DNA from: Holothuria scabra
Taxonomy: Eukaryota > Echinodermata > Holothuroidea > Aspidochirotida > Holothuriidae
Reading direction: 5' to 3'
DNA length: 64,000 nt
NCBI GenBank assembly: GCA_037179385.1
Contig: CM074188.1
Span: 25,003,318 to 25,067,317 of the forward strand
Both the position numbers and the translations under genes were made by a program. The notes under the pieces are model-generated. The model was not told the DNA's origin. It was given only the letters and a program-made list of their open reading frames with translations, and did no database searches. Of this stretch, positions 26,034-40,791 are shown piece by piece. Each line of letters opens with the position of its first letter. Position 1 is the stretch's first letter.

Positions 26034-26275
26034 CTGGTTGGAAGGAGTTTTACGGCCTTGTTTCCAACCCATTGGTTCAAGTCGAGCCGCCCACGGCCTT
26101 TTTTCCAGTTGCGGCTCACTGGGTTGTTTTTCCCTACTCCATTGCTAATGCTGAGCTTCAAGCACAACGTAGTAGGTTCCGTTTTTAAGGTCTTCGGTAT
26201 GACCCGGCCAGGACTTGAACTCCCGACCTCCCGACTGCAAGTCTGATGCTCTAACCACTTGACCATGCAATCGGT
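26034..26275 (-). mobile_element. tRNA-derived SINE
   Basis: On the minus strand a tRNA-like head has an A-box near 26266-26250 (TGGTCAAGTGGTTAGAGC) and a B-box near 26225-26211 (GAGTTCAAGTCC). It is followed by a body with gcattagcaatggagtaggg, cagtgagccgc and gcggctcgacttgaacc. Body fragments recur at 19490-19640, 48092-48178 and 62797-62885. This gives a family with one intact head and several head-less copies. Confidence 0.75.
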
Positions 26276-27616
26276 CTCGCAAAGAATCCAACAAAGAACA
26301 ATATCATCAATTACATCACATTACTACACATAAACTCTCCATTCATTATCCCATTGAGACTCTTCCAAGATCGCTCGGTTATGACTTTGCATTCGTATTA
26401 TAACATAAGACAATTGGCAGGGTCTCTAATACTGACCTAAAATATAATAGTTCATTTTTTTTTTTTTTATGAAAGATGGATCCCAACTCAAAGAGTTCTT
26501 TCTAGTGTGAATCGTCACTAACGAAATCTATTAAGAGATTGATTCCTGAAATTATTGCCTAAGTATGAGAATAGTGTTGTGTTGAATAACCTTATGTAGC
26601 AATAAGAAAGGCCAAATAGGTACGGAATTATAGGTATCAATGTTTGCATCTTGAGCTATTGAATTTCAGTAATTTCAAGTCTTTTGCTGTTTTATCTACA
26701 TAGACGTCATGCAACGATTAACCTCTTTCAAAAGGAAAGGGGCTTATTGCCAGGTAATAGCCTACTGCGTTGAAAATGGAATTCTGTGTTGGAGAAGGAT
26801 TCGAATGTTGACCTCTGGTATCTGCAAATGACCTCCAATCTTCCAGAAAAATAAACTACTTTTCCTCTTTATGTAAGTTGTACACCATGTATGAAAAGGA
26901 CCCATTATTCTTATAACCTACTTGAAATATATCATTATTTCAATTTTGTCCTCTCATACCCAGCATTATCTTTTACTTCTACGACAATTCAATGGGTCAT
27001 CTTCTCTCTGATACATCCATATGCCAGTTATAAAGAACATCCGTGCTTCCCACCTCCAAACATTCTTTAACATGATTTCTTCTTAACATCTTAAGACCCA
27101 ATGTGACCCCAGACTTTACCAAAAGAATAGGAATGTTGCTCCCAATATGATAACTTCTAAACTACGTATGAAAAATATTCTTCGTTTCTATCATGCGATG
27201 CCATAATTGCAAGCCATTTTCAAAGTTTATTAAAGTGCTTTTTTGTGGTTGGCGGTTGGTTGGTCGGTCGGTCGGCTGGCTGGTCTGATGCTCTAATCAT
27301 GCAGTCGGTTTCTCTTGCTCTGATCGTGCAGTCGGTCTCTCTTTCACATTGGATCTAGTCATGTCTGTACATCATTGGCTTTAAACATGCACAGCGGTTA
27401 AGCTAATTATTGATATATTTATTATTTACTTACTATGGTCCACACCACTTCAATAATCGGTTGAAAACACATACAGCTTACAACGAAAAATGGTAATATT
27501 GAGAAGTGAAGTCACATGAATTTATCAAATATATGTCATTCGTAATTACCCGAAAGCAGTTTTTTCAGGAGGAACCGATCTTATAAAATTTACCAAACGG
27601 TTGTATGTAATCTTAC
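26276..27616. other. Gene A intron, nothing recognised
   Basis: Intron with a T run at 26457-26468 and a short ggtcggtcggtcggctgg repeat near 27265. No exon with splice support was found. Confidence 0.45.
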
Positions 27617-27718
27617 CCGCATATGACATAATGGTTACTTATATGTTGCCACATCCAGTCTCCCACAGCATCCTTAAATGTTATGTTGGATCCTGATGCA
27701 GGCCTACCATGCAAGGCA
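27617..27718 (-). CDS. Gene A N-terminal exon (102 bp), domain unknown
   Basis: The exon lies between acceptor ttattatag and donor gtaagatt and is phase 2 at both ends, like all the LRR exons. It encodes about 34 residues including GSNITFKDAVGDWMWQH and a terminal VICG. There is one N-glycosylation site (NIT). The Cys just ahead of the first LRR could be the last Cys of an LRR N-terminal cap. I do not recognise the rest. Support is splice sites, open frame and phase only. Confidence 0.55.
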
Positions 27719-28699
27719 CTATAATAAATTTAAGAAAGAATGTAATGAAAAGAAGTTTAGCGTAACCCATTTTGTCTTTTCCCCGTCACTAAAATACATG
27801 ATGTGTTGAAAAAGGTATAAAAACACGTAAGTATTCATGACGTTCTCCACACAGAAAAATATCACAACTGACCGGCTAAAAGCAGAGTTCTGTTACACCG
27901 AAGAATTCACATAAAACTAAGTGATTGCACTCCCTTCTCCCACAGACAGGCGCGTAGTCAGATTGTCTCATGGGGGAGGGGGGTTGGTGTCATGGGGGCA
28001 CGACGTGAGGGAAAAGTCTAAGGATAGAGAAAAAACGGCTGTTTTAGGTGTTTTTGCGTTGCAACGTTGGGTAATGGGGGTTCTAACCCACCCGCCCCCC
28101 ACCCCCGGTGGCTATGGGCTACGATACTGCCCACAGCAACCCACTTCATTTAAATATTTTATGACCTAAGAATCGACGTTCTAAAACGCTGCTTAGGAGT
28201 TAAAACTTTTTCCTAAACACGTTTTGTTACCAGGCCTTTATGAAAATGTTTAGAAACTTAACCACAAATGTATTTTCCCTAAATATTTCGTGTTAAATAT
28301 GTCTAGAATTTCAAAGTCTTTTTAAATAGATGGAAAAATAAGTGTTTAATTGCTAAACATTTTTTTGCAGTAGAAGGCTTTATTCAACTTTATTCCTCCT
28401 TTGGATGATTTATGTTTGATTTTTAATTCGCCTGCAAACACTCTTCAGAGTTGAATATTCCCACCTAAACGTGCGGGGGGCATTTGAGTTTGGGGGAAGA
28501 AGATTTTTTTACCTGAAAATGCACTCCTGTACGAAAGACTATTTCAGCGGATCACCATGGAGCGTATTCCTCAAGACTAATGTTAATTTAAGGTTATTAT
28601 CTGCTAGATTTAAAGAAAGTCTTTCTTAATCTAAACATTACAAGAAGGAACAATTCTGTGATAAGACTGAACTGAATTGAAGTGTTCCGTAAAACTTAC
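27719..28699. other. Intron with a GGGGG-rich repeat fragment
   Basis: Between the two N-terminal exons a block with gcgcgtagtc, gtctcatgggggaggg and cgcccccc resembles the gcgtagctac/ggggg repeats at 49427 and 63894. It is probably a decayed transposon. No exon was seen. Confidence 0.4.
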
Positions 28700-28807
28700 A
28701 TTCCATATTCGGTATCTGATAAACGGTCCTGAAATGCTTCATCAGGTATTCCCGGAGTATAATTCCAACAGTAAACACATTGGATGAATTTGAAAGAAGA
28801 ATGACAT
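28700..28807 (-). CDS. Gene A N-terminal exon (108 bp), Cys-bearing
   Basis: The exon lies between acceptor actatgacag and donor gtaagttt and is phase 2 at both ends. It encodes a CHSSF...CVYCW cluster and then PGIPDEAFQDRL. The spacing of Cys followed by IPDEAF is loosely like an LRR N-terminal cap (VxC...xIPxxxF), but the family is not certain. It joins the 27617 exon with an ATT codon. The upstream exon that should carry a phase-2 donor has not been found. Confidence 0.5.
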
Positions 28808-29304
28808 CTGTCATAGTAACAACCGTATTGATCTGGATGTGATTTGAAAAGGACACATAATTGAAATAACCAATCCTCTACGACTGATTAGGAATAACCC
28901 ATCGAATTGACTCTTGGCTACATAGGGGCTTTGTAAGAGCGTCATGCCAAATACGCATCGCCTTTTGCTAAATACACATGTCAGAGTTTCGACAATCGGT
29001 ACAAGCACTGGCGTGGATAGTGAGGGAAGTGGATACAATATTTGACGAAATGTTGATATACTCCACGCACTCTAACCTTACTCGCGTACAATGCTAAACC
29101 AGTAGACACGCAAAACTCTACGGCATAAAATGTTATACAAATAATGAATATTCCTGAGTGCGACTGCTTTTAATCATTTCACGGGTTGAAAGACTGCACT
29201 TCTTTTCAATGAGACGAAGCCGAGTTGAGCAGAGGTAAGGTTCAATATTTCAAGGAATGAAATAATTCAACACTATCGCAAGAATGAAAACAATCATTAT
29301 TTGT

Positions 29305-32262
29305 TTCATGTTACGCATAGGCGGCCGAAGATGATTTTTATTGGGGGGGGGGGGCACAAGTTTTCGGCAGCAGACACAATGGTGACGCCGTAAGGCGTCC
29401 GGTTTTGCGCGAAGCACAAAACTCCATTGGCGTGGGATCCAGGACCCGCTTAAGTGCCCCTGGTCGGGTTCAGGGGCAAAACCCTGGTAAGGATCCAGGG
29501 CAGTGGCATATCTAGCTTTTTTGTGGGGCGTATGGGGGAGGGGTTGGATAGTTTTGTATTGGGTGGCTAGAGTTTACTATCTAAGCGTAGAACCACCATC
29601 GGTGGCGCGCCCAGTTGGCTGGATATGGCATTTGCCAGGTGTTATTTTCTTTAAATATGGTGGGAAAAATTTGTGATTTTTCAAAGATTAAAACACTTTT
29701 GAGATACTGATTAGCTCAGTCCATTACTGCACTGGACTATGTATCATGGATTGCAAATCCGGAATCCTGCTGAATGTGGCGACTGTCCCAGTGTACCCCT
29801 GAGTAAGGTATTACCAGAGGCGAAGGGGAGCATTTCAGTTTGGGTCAGACGATTTTTGCCCGAAAAAATGTAGTTCTGTCCGTAAGACAATCAAAGCGGA
29901 GCGCCACCACTGGTTGGCTCGGAACGTCCAGAAAATTTGAAAAGTCGTATCTCTAAGACAATCGAAAATGACATTTTCCAGGCTTGTAAAGGGGATCCCA
30001 GCAGTCGCTTTTTTTTAATTTCAGTTGCAGATAAACGTACATTCGTTCCAAACTAAAATTCAGCCAGAAAGACTAAGCGGAGCGCCACCATTAGTTGGCC
30101 CGAAGCGCACAAAATGGCATTTTTAAATATCCGACTCCTCAGACAGTTAAAAATGGCATCTCCCGGGCTTATATTGGGATCCAAGCAGTCGCTATTTTGA
30201 GTTTCGGTTTTTAAAATATGTTCCCTTGAAACTTAAATTCTGGTAAGAAGCGGTCTAAGTGGAGCACCACCATAAGTTGGGGGCAAAACGTTTAGGAAAT
30301 TTTGAAAAATCTGACCCTTCAGACAATCAAAAATGTTATTTTCGATGCTTCTAGGGGGTCTTAGAAGTCGCTAATTCGCGGTTCTGTTTGCACAAAAAAT
30401 GTTCATCTGGAACTGAAATTCTGCTAAGAAGACTGTCTGCGCGGAGTTTCACCACTGGTTGGCGTAAAGCGAACAGAAACTTGAAAAATCGGACCTCTGA
30501 GACAGTCGAAAATGACATTTCCCAGGCTTATAGGGGATCTAAGCAGTCGCTATTTGATCAGAAGAATCAGATAAAATGTACCACTACCATTGGATGAAAT
30601 GATGATTTATTCTAATAGTTAAAACTTATTGACAGAATTGTCACGTTACAAGGCGTGTTGAAATTAATTTTCAAGCAGACTTACGGGAAGACATTATCAC
30701 CCTGCATCATTAAAGTATCGAAAAAATACCCGATTTTCATAACCATTGCCCGTATTTGGCTTTAGAGCAGTATAGATGGAAAACATTTGGGCACCTGAAC
30801 GCCCTCCTGTCTATCCGTTGAATTAATTTGGCAATTGAAAACTTCCCAGCATTGTTTTAACCTTTCCCCAAATATTTGACCATTTCGGGCAAATTTTTTG
30901 CAAGAGAGTGTGAAGTTGAGATGATGAAAACCCTTTTTTCACATTCTACCGAAATGTGTCCCAGATCTTTTTTATTTTCCATGGAAATTGTACAGTGACT
31001 GTAAATATAGGGCCTTCTGTTTTTCGGAAAAGATTTGAAGCTATAAAAATAATCGGCCCTTTCGTGTATTGTGTTACACAAGATTTAAAAAGTCTCAAGA
31101 ATAATTGTTTCTTTTAAGCCACAGGCTTTCTAAATGTGTCGCGGCGTTTTTATCTCTTTAATTTTTCGTAACTATGCTACCCTTACTATGATAATTTTAC
31201 ATTTTCGGGCAAATGCTTGAAAAAATTTGGATATTCGACAACTTCGGCCATTGTGTTGTTATTACCTGTGAAATAACGGTCACGAATAATAGCTTTTTGA
31301 GCTGCCCGGATGTGTAGCGACGTTTTGGAATCTTGACTTGGTTTTTCATGAAAATTTTTTTCGACTATGTGACGTGTCTCACTTTTTTCCCGGTATATCT
31401 TTTTGAGATTTCGGCCACATTTAAGAATTTTCTGAAAAACACCCCATTTTTCAAAATTAAAGGACTGTCCGAATTATTTCCAAATTCCTGCCCGAATTTA
31501 GATTTTGCGGAAATTTGGAGCAGTCTTCCCCCTGCTCCGTCTCGAACGGTACTGGGTATGTCCACAGCTAAGTGAGGTCCTGTGCGGTAATAGTGGTAAG
31601 GCAGTAAGGTTTTGACCCTTGAGACAGCATTGACCCAACATGGGTTTAGTGGTTGCACTGGCCAATGACTGGCAGCAATGGCCGTGCAAATTCCTTCCAA
31701 TTATTATAGACCCAAATATTCTACCTACCACACCAAGTATGATTTTGTACATTCCCAGGAATTGAAAAAAACCCTACAGGAGGTAGAAACATGTCAGATG
31801 CTACGAGCACACTGAAATCCACACCAAGGTAGCCAATTTCAGCCACTCCAAATTTGTTAGAAAATTATCCATCCAGAAACCTGACGAGCAAAAAGTCAAG
31901 ACATTTCGAAGATATGAAGCTTGTCACAGTCTACCTGAATTTATTTCGAAGTTCAGAAGTGGGGCACAATTGCAGAATACAAGCAACTGTTTGAAGGGCG
32001 AAAACAAACTCCCCCACAGGTTACCGTTAATGTGGGGGTCCAGGGGCGGAGCTTTGCAACTTTTGCTATCTGAAAAGTAATATTTGAGCCAAAGAATAGC
32101 CGAAATGTAGTACAAGCAAGTTAAATTTGTTTAATTATTTTTTAAAAATTTATTTTGCGACATTCGGTTATTGTAGGGGGGGGGGTGCTCCCAAGATCTC
32201 ATAAAAAAATTATTGGAGGGGGCAGGCTTCCGCCGCCTATGTTACGCCAAACTTGTTTGTCA
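29305..32262. mobile_element. About 3-kb noncoding element with weak terminal inverted repeats
   Basis: The left edge contains ttacgcataggcggccgaag. The right edge contains cttccgccgcctatgttacg, its near inverse. G runs sit just inside both ends (29343-29352 and 32177-32186). The body holds a tandem repeat (29830-30560) and AT-rich sequence with recurring gaaaatgacattt-like blocks. No transposase frame was recognised. The two edges match well, but membership of one element is inference. Confidence 0.5.
29830..30560 (+). repeat. Tandem repeat, four units of about 180 bp
   Basis: Recurring blocks are agcggagcgccaccact, gacagtcgaaaatgacat and aagcagtcgct. The last occurs at about 30001, 30187, 30366 and 30543, giving a period of 177-186 bp. 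Units have diverged strongly. A solo-like copy lies near 11255-11310. Confidence 0.8.
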
Positions 32263-33026
32263 TCCTAGAGTCCCAAAGTTGGGCAAGTTCATCCTTGCCT
32301 AGGAGCAAAAGCAGCGTACTTGCATGTATAACCTATCTATATGCATTGCATGATTCCCTACGTAATTTTCGATTCGCATCGACGTAGATCAATGTGAGCT
32401 TACGATCTAAATAGACCCACGTACCGCTTAGCCAACTCTTGCACTCTTATCCCTCTTACTATTACACTATATGGAGACTACTGTTGCACTATACACGACC
32501 GGATCGTGTGATGTTGGGGGCAAATGACAGGCATGTGGTCACCAATGCTCCAATCAGATTAAGAGATATTAAGGTGTTCCGTGTTATATGAAATATTATA
32601 TATTAATATTATCTCTAATGAGTCAAAAAGTAAAAAAAAAAATGATACAGGCTAGAAAATTGTTATAGCTGTATGTCACATTTCATGCATAAAATGATAA
32701 ATTAGCTATCAGCTTGAATTTGAAAGTCCATGCTCATAGTGGAATTCAATGACTTTCCTTTTGTTATCGTTCTCTTTTTTTGTCAAATTTTGGAGACAGG
32801 ATATTCAACTCTCTTTCCTCCCAAGTGCTTAATGTGGTAGTCAAAATTATTCAGGAACACCTACAATCATTAAGGTATACATGCACGTACTAGATGCGAA
32901 GCCACATGGGTGTGTAGATTTGCTTGAAAGAATTCCGGTCATGTTCAAAAATTTTAAAGTTTGATCCTAACACTTGGTCTGCACAATATGATATTATCAG
33001 GCCATGTTGTAAAATATATGATTTAT

Positions 33027-33724
<698 letters not shown>

Positions 33725-33954
33725 GTGTATCCGCATGTCAGGTATAGAGGATATTTATGATTACTGCCTTTGCAGACTCTAAATTTTAAATCTCTTGTGA
33801 TTTAATATAAACACCAATGTCGACCAAAACAGATATATCATGATATATCATTTTTGTTTTTTGAATTGATTTTTAAGCACCAGTCCAGTCCAGTCCTACC
33901 AAGAAAATATACATAGTATGAAATGTCTATCATTCCTATGTTGTGTTTATCAAA

Positions 33955-34480
33955 TCCTTACAAACACACACACACACACACACACACGAAGTACTATAAT
34001 AAAATCACCGTCGTACATTCTGAATTCCTTGCTTGACTTTAGCAAGGAACCAATAAGCCATGAATATTTCAGCTGAAGGCAGTAAGTTATCATAATGTTT
34101 GTAATCTCAAAATCCATCTTCATAGTAGGCCTAGGCCTAAGCCTAATTTTACGAAAATGATATACAGTGATTACAAATAAATGTTAAAAAGACCTTGTAC
34201 TTACTCCAATAATCACAAAGCCTTACAAACACACACACACACACACGCGAAGTACTATAATAAAATCACCGTCGTACATTCTGAATTCCTTGCTTGACTT
34301 TAGCAAGGAACCAATAAGCCATGAATATTTCAGCTGAAGGCAGTAAGTTATCATAATGTTTGTAATCTCAAAATCCATCTTCATAGTAGGCCTAAGCCTA
34401 ATTTTACGAAAACGATATACAGTGATTACAAACAAATGTCAAAAAGACTTTACACTTACTCCAATCACCACAATTGCAAT
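33955..34480 (+). repeat. Tandem duplication of about 260 bp containing (CA)n
   Basis: Two direct copies (about 33955-34221 and 34222-34480) share ttacaaacacac, gaagtactataataaaatc, ccttgcttgactttagcaag and taggcctaagccta. The copies differ by few bases and by (CA)n length, so the duplication looks recent. Confidence 0.85.
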
Positions 34481-36292
34481 CTGTAAATCAAAACAAAGAA
34501 AACATGTTTATTTGAAGTGTTTTGGGTACTATACAAAGTCAAAAATGAGTACCCGTTTATCATTTCCTATATACATTTCCTTTTGGTTTATTTTGCCTTT
34601 AGTCATACCTTTGTATTAAGAAAATCAAACATTGTTGCTTAACATGCATTTGGTATTCATCCTAGAAACCAATTTCATGTTTCAGTTCACAGTTTTGACC
34701 AAATTTGCAAACAAGCAAATAAAACTTGAACATTTACAAGAACGAAAATACTATTGAAGCGACTTTAACAGCTACAGATATACTTGAAACACCACAAAGT
34801 GATAGCTTAGAGATGGTATCGAAAGCCAGTTATAGATTTGAGAGGCCTCTAGAGGCCCATAGGCGTAAGAAGGGGGGGGGTATGAGGCACTACCTTAGTG
34901 AAAAATGAGGGGGCGGAAGTGTACTTCCTTCCTCTCAACTCACGGGTCAGAAACCCCCTTTGATTTCTTCAAATCTTAATGTATCAATACAATGATTCAA
35001 GAACCTTCGTCCCCCTGTTTTATACTCTTCCCGTTTTCCCCCCCATTGTTGCATTCCACGATCGCTACCCTAGAATTATATTTCATAGGCACTGCGACAT
35101 ATCATTTTTTATACAAAAACATTACCACAAGTATTTCTTAACACGTACACACAGATGGCGTGGCAGGACGACTCCACAGCGTATGCACGCTAAAGTGCAA
35201 CTATAGCTTATCCGAGTACGGCTGCCGTGTTTCTACCCTCAAAGGATTCAATGGTCAATGGGGTAGGGTGTAGTGCCAGTCCAACAATTTCCACCCCCTT
35301 TCCTCCTTTCATATTGCTTCGATTTGACAGGCAATAAAATACCGGAGCACGGGATACCATCATTGAGCTAGTCTCCAAACGTTTTGTTGAGCTTATGTTA
35401 TGTTCATCCACTTGATGCACTATTGGGTAATACGTTGCTAATGAAAAGTAGCATTATCTTAGCCTCTGGAACGAAATATTCCCTTTTTAATTGTCACAAT
35501 TTCCGTTTGTTTTCGTTCCACAATCATTTTATTATATTCGATTAAAGGCTGTTGGCAATACATACAGGTAAGCATCAGAGTTTCCATTTTTTCCTTTTAA
35601 TATATATTGTGAACAAATTGTCTACTTAAAACTTTCCAGGAACATGGAAAGTGATGAGGCACAGGGAGTGTCATTTCCTGTTATCTAGAGGTGATTTTAG
35701 CAAAATTTCCCATGGCGGGACGCTCCCCGCTAACCTATGGTCGCGCCCCGCTTATCACTCTCACCCGTCACTAAAGTTGACAACGTCCTGGGTAAGGTTA
35801 GGTAGGTTAGAGGAGATTTAACATCCTAGTTTCAAACCTATTTGTGACAGCGCCCTTGGTTAAGTTTAAGCATTTAAAGGCCTCTCATTCTACAAGCTAG
35901 TACCGGGCAGGTTATAGACTGATCTTACTATGTGTTTAACCATGGATGGAGACAAAAGCAATAGCTCACCATTGTCTAGACACAATAATCCTGCTAACCT
36001 GGACAAACGTATGATATTTACCTTATTATTATTACCTTAAGGACTGGTTCGTAAAATTAGTCTAGGCTATGTCAGTTTAGGGCTGGATTCAGGGTGTCCT
36101 TATTCGTTGATGGGCTAATCTATTTTATAACTTGGAACCAAAAAATGACTTTAAATGATGCTAAACGATGCACCTTTCATCTGAGGGTACTTAAATATTG
36201 AAAATCTCCTTCCCTTTAGACCTCTCCTCGGGCAGGCGATCAAACCGTGTACAATTGGCCCCCTCTACTCAACAATCCTGGTTACACGCCAG
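34481..36292. other. No gene recognised
   Basis: AT-rich sequence with a G run at 34872-34880. No LRR-type exon, RNA gene or element termini were found. It would be intron if the 47079 exon is the start of gene A. Confidence 0.4.
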
Positions 36293-36565
<273 letters not shown>

Positions 36566-36705
36566 TTTCGACCTACACATTCTAACTTCGATCTGCCAAC
36601 TTCGCCTCACTGATTATTCATCCGGCTTGGAAATACTATGGTAACAAGGAGACAAAATTGATTCACGCGGGGTAATTATAGCCTGTTGTCGCTTCTGTGA
36701 ATCAC

Positions 36706-36780
36706 GAGCTGTTCTAGCGTAGTGGTCGTAGACTTCGCCCGGAAAGCGGAGGATGGTGGGTTCGGTCCCCCGTGCGGCTC
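36706..36780 (+). tRNA. tRNA-like sequence, GGA in the anticodon position
   Basis: The ends GAGCTGT and GCGGCTC can pair over seven positions with G-U pairs. An A-box-like TAGCGTAGTGGTCG and B-box GGTTCGGTCCC are present. The anticodon arm TTCGC/GCGGA closes a seven-base loop with GGA at 34-36, which would read serine codons, but base 33 is C and no long variable arm is present. The T stem is imperfect. More likely a tRNA-derived repeat head or pseudogene than a working tRNA. Confidence 0.45.
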
Positions 36781-37070
<290 letters not shown>

Positions 37071-37165
37071 GAAGAGTGAAATATAAACATGTATATGCAA
37101 AGTGAAAATAATTTATAATATAAAGAATAAATCAAACTGAAAATCTGCCCGACGAAAAATTGACC

Positions 37166-37236
37166 GTCTCCACTGGGACTCGAACCCAGACCTTCTGCTC
37201 TACGTGCAGACGCCTTACCAGTTTGGCTATGAAGCC
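37166..37236 (-). tRNA. tRNA-like sequence, inverted copy
   Basis: Identical to the plus-strand copies at 37687 and 38051 but in opposite orientation. The acceptor ends GGCTTCA and TGGAGAC pair at six of seven positions. The B-box GGTTCGAGTCC is perfect and the T stem CTGGG/CCCAG is complete. Confidence 0.5.
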
Positions 37237-37356
37237 AGTCCTGGCTGTTCGAGTTTCCAGAAAGGAGTCAATGATTCGCCGAGAGGGCGCTACACAGAGT
37301 TGTGGACATATATCCATTTCAAACTCCGATCGGCCTTTTGACAGAGATCACTTCTG

Positions 37357-37393
37357 GAGAGCAGAAGGTCTGGGTTCGAGTCCCAGTGGAGAC
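37357..37393 (+). pseudogene. 3' half of the tRNA-like sequence
   Basis: Only the anticodon 3' strand, the variable loop, T arm and acceptor 3' strand are present. The 5' half is replaced by the end of the inverted copy, marking the recombination point between inverted and direct units. Confidence 0.7.
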
Positions 37394-37686
37394 GGTCAAT
37401 TTTTCGTCGGGCAGATTTTCAGTTTGATTTATTCTTTATATTATAAATTATTTTCACTTTGCATATACATGTTTATATTTCACTCTTCATTCTTTACAGT
37501 TTCGTATCTCTTCGCGAGATCCATGTATTATGCGGTGTTTCAAACTGATTGCATCAATCTGGTTTCCAGAAGTGATCTCTGTCAAAAGGCCGATCGGAGT
37601 TTGAAATGGATATATGTCCACAACTCTGTGTAGCGCCCTCTCGGCGAATCATTGACTCCTTTCTGGAAACTCGAACAGCCAGGACT

Positions 37687-37757
37687 GGCTTCATAGCCAA
37701 ACTGGTAAGGCGTCTGCACGTAGAGCAGAAGGTCTGGGTTCGAGTCCCAGTGGAGAC
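37687..37757 (+). tRNA. tRNA-like sequence, GTA in the anticodon position
   Basis: A 71-base cloverleaf: acceptor GGCTTCA/TGGAGAC (six of seven pairs), D arm GCC/GGC, anticodon stem TCTGC/GCAGA with a seven-base loop ACGTAGA, T stem CTGGG/CCCAG, B-box GGTTCGAGTCC. GTA at 34-36 would read tyrosine codons, but position 33 is C instead of U and there is no intron. It may be transcribed by RNA polymerase III. A decoding role is doubtful; a tRNA-derived repeat is likely. Confidence 0.5.
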
Positions 37758-38050
37758 GGTCAATTTTTCGTCGGGCAGATTTTCAGTTTGATTTATTCTT
37801 TATATTATAAATTATTTTCACTTTGCATATACATGTTTATATTTCACTCTTCATTCTTTACAGTTTCGTATCTCTTCGCGAGATCCATGTATTATGCGGT
37901 GTTTCAAACTGATTGCATCAATCTGGTTTCCAGAAGTGATCTCTGTCAAAAGGCCGATCGGAGTTTGAAATGGATATATGTCCACAACTCTGTGTAGCGC
38001 CCTCTCGGCGAATCATTGACTCCTTTCTGGAAACTCGAACAGCCAGGACT

Positions 38051-38121
38051 GGCTTCATAGCCAAACTGGTAAGGCGTCTGCACGTAGAGCAGAAGGTCTG
38101 GGTTCGAGTCCCAGTGGAGAC
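38051..38121 (+). tRNA. tRNA-like sequence, third full copy
   Basis: Same sequence as 37687-37757, exactly 364 bases downstream, within the next tandem unit. The same reservations apply. Confidence 0.5.
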
Positions 38122-38160
38122 GGTCAATTTTTCGTCGGGCAGATTTTCAGTTTGATTTAT

Positions 38161-39374
<1,214 letters not shown>

Positions 39375-39375
39375 G

Positions 39376-39466
<91 letters not shown>
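39375..39466 (+). repeat. (TA)n microsatellite
   Basis: TA repeat with ACA/TGT interruptions that begins exactly where the Penelope-like reading frame is broken off. Confidence 0.96.
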
Positions 39467-40704
39467 TCAAATATGAACGTTAACTATTGCATTCCTCCAT
39501 TGGAAACCCTACGAAACTTGATGTCCTCGTGGTGTACTCTTAATTGAAATATTCATTATAAATGCGAACAAAACATATCTAAGGATGTCGTAGCTTTCTT
39601 GTAAAATTCTTCAAATTTGGATTAATGTAGTGGATGCAAAAAGAGAGGCATGAAAAGTTTGTTGGAATTGTTACCGAAAACCCAATTTCATTTCGAAATG
39701 TAACATTAATTGAACTTTTTTTAATAATTCAATTAATCTAATTACAAATATCTTTCTGTTATTGACCCTTCCAAAGCGGATGGGCCCTGCACAAGAAGGT
39801 TCAACTAGTGTTCTCCATATTTTTAATGTAAGGAATCAAAAGTTGTTGTGTTGTGATTGTATATCGAATATCGGCTATAAATGTATCTTCGTCGTTCAAT
39901 ATTTAACTCTAAGTACACGCTACAGTTACATTGGATATACCAAAGACAACATCGGTGTCAATTATTAATACGAAAAGGTGATCATCAACCACGGTAACCA
40001 AGCAACTAAAGATATGACTTAGTATATGAAGTGTCTTTTATTGATTTTAATCAATTTTACATCAGCTACGTAGAAGCATAAAAAGACTGCCTTATCCGGT
40101 GTGAGGTTACGATAATTGTTTTCGTTCTTTGAATAAATGATAGCATACCGGTGTATAAGTACGGAGTTCTCAAAATGCCATGCAACTTGCCATCATGTGG
40201 AGATCATTAGCTTAAAATAAAATAGTCCGAAGCCAAATTTTGATATGTTAGAGAGGAACAGATTCTAACCATTCTGGAAAAACTTTTATTCATTTCCCAT
40301 GTTCGCTTCCCGAGATATCAGCGATTAAATGTGGCAAACTTTCTACGTAAAATGAACTTGGAGCAAGCAGGCGTGATGTCATGGCTTCACATTGTGGGCC
40401 AATGTTTGGTATTTATATATAATTAACCAACAATTTTAATTCAATGTAAACTTCAGTTGATAATATTTTGAGAAACAAACATGGGAAATAAATGAACCTT
40501 TCACCAGAATGCTTAGAATATGTTCCTCTTTAACATATCAAATATACATTTTACTCTGGACTATTCTCTTAAGCTGAATGGCACTACATATTGGATACAT
40601 ATAGGGTATGGATATACACTTGACGATACCACTCGTCAACAGGGGCAGCCCCAGGGTATTTTGATAGTTGCAAGGCATGAGTTGAGTGCACCTTTTACTT
40701 TCTG
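39467..40704. other. No gene recognised
   Basis: AT-rich sequence without exon, RNA gene or element termini that I can support. Confidence 0.45.
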
Positions 40705-40748
40705 ATTCCTTGCCGAAGGCAGGCAAGGAATCTTCGCGATGGTGATGT

Positions 40749-40791
<43 letters not shown>

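Noticed and set aside
27421..27480. Possible short exon with donor gtaagtaa
   Set aside because: It would change phase from 2 to 0 and shows no LRR signature, so it breaks the gene A reading frame.
30685..30759. 75-bp minus-strand phase-2 exon-like segment
   Set aside because: Open and flanked by splice-like sites, but it lies within the 29305-32262 repeat element and shows no LRR pattern.
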